Source: Streptomyces brasiliensis
GTDB taxonomy: Bacteria > Actinomycetota > Actinomycetes > Streptomycetales > Streptomycetaceae
Assembly (NCBI RefSeq): GCF_014647875.1
Contig: NZ_BMQA01000001.1
Span: 620,001 to 684,000, forward strand
Reading direction: 5' to 3'
Length of the DNA: 64,000 nucleotides
Below the pieces are notes generated by a model, which was not told where the DNA came from, did not search any database, and worked only from the letters and a program-made list of their open reading frames with translations. Below, piece after piece: positions 19,306 through 25,881 of this stretch (positions are counted from its first letter, which is position 1; each line of letters starts with the position of its first letter). Position numbers and translations under genes: made by a program.

Positions 19306-20247
19306 CTACTTGGGCGCGTCGACCGGCTTGCCGTCGGGCGTGACGGCGTACCACGTGCCGCCCACGCCCCGGCCGTTGGTGTCTCCGGGAGCCGTGTCGC
19401 CGGAGAAGGTGTAGATCGGCCAGCAGTTCACCGTCATCTGCTTGGCACCGTCGGGGCGGGTGAAGCCCATCAGGCCCTTCTTGGCGACGCCCTTGGTGTC
19501 GTTCGCGTTCACCGGGGCGACGGCCGGCCACTTCTCGAGGCAGGCTCCGGTGCAGTTCGAGACGGACTCGGGCCAGGCCTTGTCCTTGAGGAACCGGTAG
19601 ACCGTCATGCCGTTCTTGTCGACGACGATCTCGCCGAGCTCGGGGTCCTTGCGGGTCGACAGACCGGGCAGGCCGGACAGTTTCGCCTTCTTGCCGTCGG
19701 GGGCGAGCGCGAACCACTTGCCGCCCACGCCCTGGCCGTTGACGTCGCCGGCGTCGAGGTCCTTCGCGTAACGGTAGGCGGGCCAGCCGCCGACGGTCAG
19801 CTGCTTGGTGCCGTCGGCCCGGGTGACCTCACCGAGGAGCGCCTTGTCGATACCAGCGCCGGCCGTGGCGTCGTCCGCGGGAACCGGCGGCCAGGTGGTG
19901 GCGCAGTCGCCGTCGCAGTTCGACTTGGGCGGATGGGCGGTGTCCGCGTCGAAACGGTAGAGGGTGAGACCGGACTCGTCGCTCACCACCTTGCCCAGAT
20001 CGGGGTTGGCGGCCACGGACAGCTGCCCCGCGGGGCTCACCGTGGCCGGGGAAGGGGAGGCCTGGCTGCCGTCGGCGCCGTACCCGTTGCCGGCACCGGT
20101 CCCGTAGCCGCCCGCCGCGGCCGTCGCACCGACGTTCTGGGCCGCCGACGACGGGGTGGTGGCATTGTCCTGACCGCACGCCGTGGTCAGTGCCAGCACC
20201 GAAGCGGCCGTCGCCACCAGTGAGGCGGTCCGCCAGGAGGTCTTCAT
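19306..20247 (-). CDS. Secreted lipoprotein with Yx(FWY)xxD repeats (COG4315, Lipoprotein_15)
   Basis: The 313-residue precursor has a lipoprotein signal ending ALTTAC, with the lipidated cysteine at about residue 24. After an Ala/Gly/Ser linker come four repeats carrying the family motif: LYRFDAD, AYRYAKD, VYRFLKD and IYTFSGD. Two cysteine pairs flank Trp-Pro segments (NCDGDCATTWPP, NCTGACLEKWP). Repeats 1-2 and 3-4 form two halves that both contain GVGGKW or GVGGTW, so an internal duplication is evident. The protein would sit on the outer face of the membrane; its biochemical role is unknown. GGGGAG precedes the ATG. In S. coelicolor I recall a similar lipoprotein in this neighbourhood. Confidence 0.87.
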   Translation of the reverse strand: MKTSWRTASLVATAASVLALTTACGQDNATTPSSAAQNVGATAAAGGYGTGAGNGYGADGSQASPSPATVSPAGQLSVAANPDLGKVVSDESGLTLYRFDADTAHPPKSNCDGDCATTWPPVPADDATAGAGIDKALLGEVTRADGTKQLTVGGWPAYRYAKDLDAGDVNGQGVGGKWFALAPDGKKAKLSGLPGLSTRKDPELGEIVVDKNGMTVYRFLKDKAWPESVSNCTGACLEKWPAVAPVNANDTKGVAKKGLMGFTRPDGAKQMTVNCWPIYTFSGDTAPGDTNGRGVGGTWYAVTPDGKPVDAPK

Positions 20248-20482
20248 CGTCAACTCCCCATTATCGCCTGGATGTTGCGGCAACTGCTGCGCTGCCGGAC
20301 GACACTGGGTACGGACGTGACGGGGCGATGCGTTCAACGCTCGCGCGGATTTCTTTCCGGATCCTGTGCCACTCCCGCCCCGTCCCCGCGGGTCAAGGTG
20401 CCGTTCACCGGCTGTCCCTCCTTCGGATCAATCACCCGGCTCGGCGGCATGGTGTGCCTCCGCGCGCTCCAGGATCTCGGTC

Positions 20483-21061
20483 GTGCATGGACCAGAACCG
20501 ATCCGATTCCCGCCGGTCACGAGGGTGTTGGCCCTCGTGACACTGACGTGGATCCTCGTGGGCTGCCCGATCGGCACGGCGCGGGCCGACGCCTGCGCGT
20601 ACGCCTCGACGGGCCCGGACGGCATCACGGCGGTGGCCGTGGCAGGGGACTCCTGGCCGGCGTCCCCGGCCTGCCCCACGCCTCCACCGTGCCCTTCGTC
20701 GACACCCACCCCGTCTCCCCCGCCCACACCCACCCCGTCTCCCCCGCCCAAGCCCACACCGAAACCCACGCCAAAACCGACACCACCCCCGCCGCGCGCC
20801 CAGCCCCCCGCACGACCGGCCCCCACTCCGGTCACGACACCGACACGCAAGCCGGCCCCGACGCCCCCCGGCAGACCGTCCCCGCCGCCGAAGCCGACTC
20901 CACGCTCGGCCCCGCATCACACGGCGACCCCGGTGAAGTACCCGCGGTATCAGCCCGAGCCGGCTGCCGCCCCGGCCCACGGCCGTACGTCTCCGGTCGC
21001 CTACGTCCTGCTCATCACCATCCCCGCGATCGCCGCCGTCGCCGCCCTGCGGCCGCGGTGA
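20483..21061 (+). CDS. Secreted Pro/Thr-rich membrane-anchored protein
   Basis: From the GTG at 20483 (AGGA eight bases upstream) the product is 192 residues. It has a signal peptide with hydrophobic core LALVTLTWILVG ending TARADA, then a Pro/Thr/Lys-rich stretch (about residues 70-145) with repeats such as PTPSPPPTPTPSPPP and PTPKPTPKPT. A single C-terminal helix (VAYVLLITIPAIAAVAAL) and a short basic tail follow. This is the build of a surface stalk protein that spans the cell wall. No enzymatic domain and no LPXTG motif is seen. An alternative GTG at 20525 would shorten the signal. It is upstream of the DUF4239-like gene by 31 bp, probably one transcript. Confidence 0.62.
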   Translation: MHGPEPIRFPPVTRVLALVTLTWILVGCPIGTARADACAYASTGPDGITAVAVAGDSWPASPACPTPPPCPSSTPTPSPPPTPTPSPPPKPTPKPTPKPTPPPPRAQPPARPAPTPVTTPTRKPAPTPPGRPSPPPKPTPRSAPHHTATPVKYPRYQPEPAAAPAHGRTSPVAYVLLITIPAIAAVAALRPR

Positions 21062-21092
21062 CCGTCGATTCGCCCGTTCCTGGAGGCACCTG

Positions 21093-21857
21093 TTGTCGGA
21101 TTGGCTTGTTCTCGTCCTCGCGATGCTCGCCGCCTGTGCCGTGGTGGTCGTCATCACACTCGTACGGCACCGCACGGCGTCGGACGACGACGACCCGAGC
21201 GAGACACCGGACGTCATCGAGTACATGACGATGTGGATCGGCGTCGTGTACGCCATCGTGCTGGGTCTGGCCGTCGCGGGGGTGTGGGAGGCGCGCAGCG
21301 CCGCCCAGGACCATGTGCAGACGGAGGCCCAGGCGCTGCACGAGATCTCGGAGCGGGTCCGGGTCTATCCACCGGACGTCCGTGACGGCATTCGGGCCGA
21401 TGTCAACGCCTATGTCGGACACGTCGTGCACATGGAGTGGCGGACGATGACGGAACGCGGCCACCTCACGCAGGAAGGCACCGAACTCCTCGCCCGCATC
21501 CGTCGCGACGTCACCGACTACCAGCCGCGGTCGGACTTCGAGGCACAGGCCTACCAGCCGCTCGTCGACCAGGTGGCCGCGGTGGACCAGGCGCGCAGCG
21601 CCCGCGGCGACTCGACCGGGGCCACGATGCCGGGCTTCGTGTGGTTCGGGCTGATCGCCGGGGCAACGATCACCGTCGGCATGGTCTTCGCCCTGCAGAT
21701 CCGGCGCACCAAACGGGAGTTGGTCCTCGCCGGGCTGTTCTCCGCGACGATCGCGTTCATGCTGTTCCTGATCTGGGACTTCGACGCCCCCTACAGCCGG
21801 GGCATCCGGGCCACGGCCCAGCCGTTCCTGTATCTCTTCCCGCACATCAAGGGCTGA
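21093..21857 (+). CDS. DUF4239-like (bestrophin-like) membrane protein
   Basis: The 254-residue protein starts with TTG after a clear TGGAGG. Membrane segments lie at about residues 4-24, 46-66, 182-202 and 208-228. Between the helix pairs is a long soluble stretch of about 110 residues with EARSAAQDHVQTEAQALHEI, typical of the bacterial DUF4239 family, which is distantly related to bestrophin channels. Its function in actinomycetes is not established. It probably shares a transcript with the Pro/Thr-rich surface protein upstream. Confidence 0.72.
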   Translation: MSDWLVLVLAMLAACAVVVVITLVRHRTASDDDDPSETPDVIEYMTMWIGVVYAIVLGLAVAGVWEARSAAQDHVQTEAQALHEISERVRVYPPDVRDGIRADVNAYVGHVVHMEWRTMTERGHLTQEGTELLARIRRDVTDYQPRSDFEAQAYQPLVDQVAAVDQARSARGDSTGATMPGFVWFGLIAGATITVGMVFALQIRRTKRELVLAGLFSATIAFMLFLIWDFDAPYSRGIRATAQPFLYLFPHIKG

Positions 21858-22083
21858 CCGCCGCTGACGCGCCGCGAGCCCCGGGGGAACGACACCGACA
21901 CGCCGTGCGCGTCCCCCGTCCGCGGCACCGATGTCGCCCGTGCGGCCCACGCATGTGCCCCGTTCGCGCTACCCCGATCGCGCCGGTGCGCGCGGTTTCC
22001 TAGCGTTCCGGTCATCGAGGGCATTTCCAGCACGAGCGGAACAAGGTCCGCGGCTGCTCCTCGGTGACCGGAGGAAACACACC

Positions 22084-22788
22084 ATGTGCCCGATACGCGT
22101 CGCCTCGGCCGTCCTGCTCGGTGCCGTAGCCCTCACCCTGTCCGCTCCGGCCGCCGACGCGGACGACGGCGGGGGCGGCCGCCACGTCACGCCGTACGGC
22201 TTCTGGGTCGAGCCGCAGAACGCGGCGGTGGGCGGCAAGGTGACGCTGTATCCGGACCGTGGCGGCGCCTGCAAGGGCTTCGCGACGGCCTCCTCCGGTG
22301 TCTTCGACACGGTCCGCATCCCACAGGGGCGTTCGTCGGCAACGGCCGCCGTCCGCCGGGACGCACGGTCCGGGTCCCCGTACCGCGTGACGTTCGACTG
22401 CGACGGATTGTACGGCTCCACCGATTTCACCGTGGCGAGCAGCCGGCAGCCGGGCGGCTTGCTGCCCGAGCCGGTCCAGCAGATCCAACCAGTCCCGCCG
22501 CTCCAGCCGGTCCAGCCAGTCACGCCGGTCGATCCGGTCCAGCCAGTCACGCCGGTCCAGCCAGTCACGCCGGTCCAGCCAGTCACGCCGGTCCAGCCGG
22601 ACCAACCTGGCCAACCCCTCCAACCGTTCCAGCAGGTCCCAGGCCCCGTCCAGGCCGGTGACGGCGGCGGCAGCCTCGCCGGGTTCGACCTCAAGGAGAT
22701 CGCTCTGGGGGTCGCGCTCGTGGCCGGCGTGCTCGGCGCGGCGTACCGTCTCACGCGCGGGGACAGCGGCGCCGAGGCCGACGCGTAG
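22084..22788 (+). CDS. Secreted protein: cysteine-paired beta domain, PVQPVTP stalk, C-terminal helix
   Basis: The 234-residue precursor (GGAGG before the ATG) has a signal peptide cleaved near residue 26. A compact domain spans about residues 35-118 with Cys63 and Cys106, then a Pro-Val-Gln-Pro-Val-Thr repeat stalk (about 128-190), a Gly linker and a membrane helix (206-222) with a short charged tail. The domain WVEPQNAAVGGKVTLYP through PYRVTFDCDG to DFTV aligns by eye with the domain of the convergent Asn-rich protein at 22941-23909. It looks wall-spanning and surface-exposed. No LPXTG-type sorting motif is visible. Function unknown. Confidence 0.78.
   Translation: MCPIRVASAVLLGAVALTLSAPAADADDGGGGRHVTPYGFWVEPQNAAVGGKVTLYPDRGGACKGFATASSGVFDTVRIPQGRSSATAAVRRDARSGSPYRVTFDCDGLYGSTDFTVASSRQPGGLLPEPVQQIQPVPPLQPVQPVTPVDPVQPVTPVQPVTPVQPVTPVQPDQPGQPLQPFQQVPGPVQAGDGGGSLAGFDLKEIALGVALVAGVLGAAYRLTRGDSGAEADA
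22509..22597 (+). repeat. 18-bp tandem repeats coding PVQPVT
   Basis: The unit GTCCAGCCAGTCACGCCG recurs about five times, one copy interrupted by a GTCGAT variant. The copies are nearly identical at the DNA level, including third positions, which points to recent expansion or continuing slippage inside the coding sequence. Confidence 0.9.
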
Positions 22789-22940
22789 GCCGCGCCATGA
22801 CTCGCGTACGCACAGCCGCCGAGAGCCGCACAGGACTTCGCCCCGGTTCTCGCTCGACGGAATCGAGGGAATCGGGGCGAAGGCCGTTCGGCGTGCGATG
22901 TGTTCTCGGAACAGGGAATGCCAGGCACCGGGGCGCCGGG

Positions 22941-23909
22941 TCAGATCCGCTTCTCGAGCCGGCGGCGCAGCCAGAACACGCAGCCGCCGACCACGGCCGA
23001 CGACACCAGACCGCCGCCGATGGCCATGTCCGTCGGGGTCGCCCCGTTGGAGATGCTGCCGCCGACGCCGCCGTGCACACCGCCGAGCACCGTGAAGGCG
23101 TTGGGTCGGGTCAGGGTGCGTCCGTTGCAGTCGGCCGTGACGTCGTACGGGCCCGGCCTGACGTTGTTGTCGATGGTCGCGACGCCCCTGGCCGTGTCGC
23201 TGTTGCCGTTGACCGGCACCAGCGGGAGGGTGCGGAACGCGCGCGAGGACGCGTTGCCGCCACCCCGGCAGCCGTCCACGGTGATGGTGATGCGGCCGCC
23301 GCCGGCGACCACGCTGGGCTGGATGACGATGTTCCGCGCGAAGTTCCCGAGGTTGTTGTCGGGCCCGAAGGTGTTGTTGTTTCCGAGCCCGAGGCCGTTG
23401 TTGTTTCCGAGCCCGAGGCCGTTGTTGTTTCCCAGCCCGAGGCCGTTGTTGTTTCCCAGCCCGAGGCCGTTGTTGAACCCATTGTTGAACCCGTTGTCGT
23501 TGCCCGGGCGGTTCCCGTTGTTGTTGAACCCGTTGTCGTTGCCCGGGCGGTTCCCGTTGTTGTTGAAGCCTGGGCGGTTCCCGTTGTTGTTGAACCCGTT
23601 GTTGAAGCCCGGGCGGTTCCCGTTGTTGTTGAACCCGTTGTTGAAGCCCGGTCGGAACCCGTTGTTGAAGCCGTTGTTGCCGAAGCCGTTGTTGAACCCG
23701 TTGTTGAAGCCCGGCAGGAACCCGTTGTTGCCCAGAATGCCCCCGGGGACGGGGACGGGCAGGACGCCGTTGCCTCCGGGGACAATGGCGACGCCGCCCA
23801 CGTCGGTGCCGCCCCCGTTGCCCATGCCGTCGGCCACGGCTACCGGGGTGGTGAGCCCGAGTGCGGCGACCGCGGCGGCCACGGCCGCCAGGGCGCGTGT
23901 GTTTCCCAT
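22941..23909 (-). CDS. Secreted Asn/Gly-rich repeat protein with cysteine-paired beta domain and C-terminal helix
   Basis: The 322-residue precursor (GGAGG before the ATG) has a signal peptide ending near AVA-DG (27-28). A low-complexity stalk (about 58-188) is built from NNGF, NNNGNRPG and GLGLGNNN units. A domain with Cys214 and Cys261 follows (about 192-276), then a Gly-rich linker and a membrane helix (296-314) ending LRRRLEKRI. The domain matches the one in the convergent PVQP protein: GGxxT, GC, NASS, F, PY-VT-DC-G, FTV. Here the stalk comes before the domain, in the other protein after it. Asn richness is striking in a GC-rich genome. Function unknown; a surface adhesin or aggregation-prone protein is a guess. 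Confidence 0.78.
   Translation of the reverse strand: MGNTRALAAVAAAVAALGLTTPVAVADGMGNGGGTDVGGVAIVPGGNGVLPVPVPGGILGNNGFLPGFNNGFNNGFGNNGFNNGFRPGFNNGFNNNGNRPGFNNGFNNNGNRPGFNNNGNRPGNDNGFNNNGNRPGNDNGFNNGFNNGLGLGNNNGLGLGNNNGLGLGNNNGLGLGNNNTFGPDNNLGNFARNIVIQPSVVAGGGRITITVDGCRGGGNASSRAFRTLPLVPVNGNSDTARGVATIDNNVRPGPYDVTADCNGRTLTRPNAFTVLGGVHGGVGGSISNGATPTDMAIGGGLVSSAVVGGCVFWLRRRLEKRI
23372..23745 (-). repeat. In-gene tandem repeats coding GLGLGNNN and NNGF/NNNGNRPG units
   Basis: Four 24-bp copies of a GTTGTTGTTTCCGAGCCCGAG-type unit (with one C/G-to-A variant) occupy about 23375-23472. Interleaved 9-, 18- and 24-bp units code FNNGFNNNGNRPG to about 23745. All stay in frame. The array is coding and should not be read as a CRISPR or intergenic repeat. 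Confidence 0.9.
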
Positions 23910-24244
23910 GTGATCCTCCGCGGGAGGTGCCCCGGGTCCCGTCCCCGGTCTATCGGCGAGAAAGCACCTCCCGGAAAGACCCTCAGATGCGCGGAACACG
24001 CCCGCATTTCGAGAATGGTCCGTCCTGGTGATCAGACACGCCGTCAGACAAGCGCACAATCGGATATTACCGCAGGTCACGGACCGTCAGAAAAAATCCT
24101 GTGGGTGGCAACTCGGATGGCGCACCAAAAGGCCTCCGGGCCACCCGTTCGCGCCCGCCTCCGATCGCAGCGGGCCCGAACGGGACTTAGCGTTCTCGTA
24201 TGCGCGATGGACGCGGCGACGGCCGTGTCGAGAGGGGATGGCTA
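23910..24244. other. 335-bp divergent intergenic region between the Asn-rich protein and the sortase
   Basis: No gene is supported here. The middle part (about 24030-24110) is clearly AT-richer than the surroundings (AATCGGATATTACCGCAGG, GTCAGAAAAAATCC) and is the likely promoter area for the two divergent genes. No palindrome convincing enough to name was found. Confidence 0.5.
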
Positions 24245-24916
24245 ATGTTTGCGTCCGGGCTGTCCGAGCTTGCCGAAGAGGAGGAGCGGCAGAGGAAGCG
24301 TGCCCCGTGGGGCGTGATAGCGCTGGTTCTGCTGACCGGACTCGCTCTCATCCGGAACGGATCCGGGGAGTTCGACGTCGGACCGCCGCAGCCGGCTCAG
24401 GCCGCCGCGGCCGAGAACGCCGTACCGGGCACCACGTCCACCAAGGCCCCACAGCCGCTGCCGTTCTCCTCCCCCGAGCGGGTCAGGATTCCCTCGATCC
24501 GGGTGGACGCCCCCGTGACGCCCGTCGGCCTGGACACCGACGGCTGGGTGGCCGCACCGCCGCCGGACGACCCGAACCTGGCCGGCTGGTTCACCGGCGC
24601 CGTCTCGCCCGGCGAGAAGGGCACTGCCGTGATCGTCGGCCACGTCGACAACAAGTCGGGCCCCGCCGTGTTCTACGGGCTCGGGGCGCTCAAGAAGGGA
24701 AGCCAGGTCGAGGTGCGGCGCAAGGACGGCAAGACCGCCGTGTTCGAGATCTACGGCATCGAGGTCTTCGCGAAGAGCAACTTCCCCGGCGACCGCGTCT
24801 ACGCCTCCAAGGGCACACCCGAGTTGCGGGTCATCACGTGCGGCGGCGGCTTCTCGAAGGAGAACGGCTACGAGGGGAACGTCGTCGTGTTCGCCCGCCT
24901 GGTCGAGGCGCGCTGA
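24245..24916 (+). CDS. Class F sortase
   Basis: The 223-residue protein has a charged cytoplasmic start, one membrane helix (about 22-37), an Ala/Pro linker, then a sortase domain with His133 (VGHVDNKSGPAVFYGL), Cys199 (LRVITCGGGF) and Arg218 (NVVVFARL) as the transpeptidase triad. The GHVDN segment and short N-terminus fit actinobacterial class F rather than class E. Sortases link proteins to peptidoglycan through an LPXTG-like signal. None of the surface proteins next door shows such a signal, so the substrates are elsewhere or use an unusual motif. The ATG at 24245 follows a purine-rich GAGAGGGGA. Confidence 0.85.
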   Translation: MFASGLSELAEEEERQRKRAPWGVIALVLLTGLALIRNGSGEFDVGPPQPAQAAAAENAVPGTTSTKAPQPLPFSSPERVRIPSIRVDAPVTPVGLDTDGWVAAPPPDDPNLAGWFTGAVSPGEKGTAVIVGHVDNKSGPAVFYGLGALKKGSQVEVRRKDGKTAVFEIYGIEVFAKSNFPGDRVYASKGTPELRVITCGGGFSKENGYEGNVVVFARLVEAR

Positions 24917-24946
24917 GCGTGCCGCGGCCCGGCGGGCGGGGGATGG

Positions 24947-25789
24947 TCAGCTGAGCCGGCGCCTCGGGACGGTCAGGTGGTAGCCGGAGTCGAGGAGCTT
25001 GGGCAGGTAGCGCCGCAGGGCGGTAACGGTCTGGGAGCGGTCGCCCCCGGCGTCGTGGGAGAGCACCACGACGCCGGGGGCGGCGCCGTTCTCCACGCGG
25101 TCGACGATGGTGCGGGTGCCCGGGTCGGTCCAGTCGAGGCTGTCGACCGTCCAGGCCAGTGGCTCCATGCCCATCTCGGCGCCCAGTTGGAAGACGTTCC
25201 GGTTCCAGGCGCCGTAGGGCGCGCGGAACCACTGGGGGCGGTCCCCGTAGGCCTTCTCGATGACGTCGCTGGTGCGTTCCATCTCGTCGCGGATCCGGGA
25301 CCGCTTGAGCAGGTTGAGCTGCGGGTGACTCCAGGAGTGGTTGCCGACGACGTGGCCCTCGTCGGCCATCCGGGCCAGCAGGTCCTGGCTCCGGCTGGCC
25401 ATCCCGCCGCACACGAAGAAGGTCGCGCGGACGTCGTACTCGGCGAGGGTGTCCAGGACGTGCGTGGTGTAGGCGGGATCGGGGCCGTCGTCGAACGTCA
25501 GCAGCATGTGCCGGCCGGTCCCCGACATGCGCATGATCGGCACGTGCCGCACTGGTGTGCGTCCGGGGGTGGCACGCGGGGGAACGTCACCGGCGACGGG
25601 ACTGAGCCGGTAGGCGGAGGAGCCGAGCGCCGAGCGTGCCGGGGGACCTGCGACGGGTGCGCTCGGCGACGCGGGCGTGGCGTCCGTGGTGTGGGACAGG
25701 AGCAGGCCGGCGGTGGTGCCCGCCGCCCCCACCGCGGCGGCGCCGGCGAGCAACGCCCGGCGCCGCGTGAGCAACTGATACTTCTTCAT
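24947..25789 (-). CDS. Tat-exported polysaccharide deacetylase (NodB domain)
   Basis: The 280-residue precursor begins with a twin-arginine signal (TRRRALLAGAAAV). The NodB domain carries motif 1 TFDDGPD (Asp100, Asp101), the metal histidines of motif 2 GNHSWSHP (His151, His155), RAPYG and late LSHDAGG. These metal-dependent enzymes remove N-acetyl groups from peptidoglycan, chitin oligomers or other wall glycans. The gene converges on the sortase with a 30-bp gap and ends the surface module. The natural substrate cannot be told from the motifs. Confidence 0.9.
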   Translation of the reverse strand: MKKYQLLTRRRALLAGAAAVGAAGTTAGLLLSHTTDATPASPSAPVAGPPARSALGSSAYRLSPVAGDVPPRATPGRTPVRHVPIMRMSGTGRHMLLTFDDGPDPAYTTHVLDTLAEYDVRATFFVCGGMASRSQDLLARMADEGHVVGNHSWSHPQLNLLKRSRIRDEMERTSDVIEKAYGDRPQWFRAPYGAWNRNVFQLGAEMGMEPLAWTVDSLDWTDPGTRTIVDRVENGAAPGVVVLSHDAGGDRSQTVTALRRYLPKLLDSGYHLTVPRRRLS

Positions 25790-25881
25790 GACTTATGAGT
25801 CGCCCCGCTGGGCACCGGCGCATCACTCAGCCACCGGTGCGGCGGCGGGAAAGCACCCGCCCGGCCCAGTGCCCTGCCTGC

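Noticed and set aside
22509..23745. Possible CRISPR or intergenic repeat arrays
   Set aside because: All repeat units keep the reading frame of two secreted proteins, have no unique spacers and no cas genes nearby.
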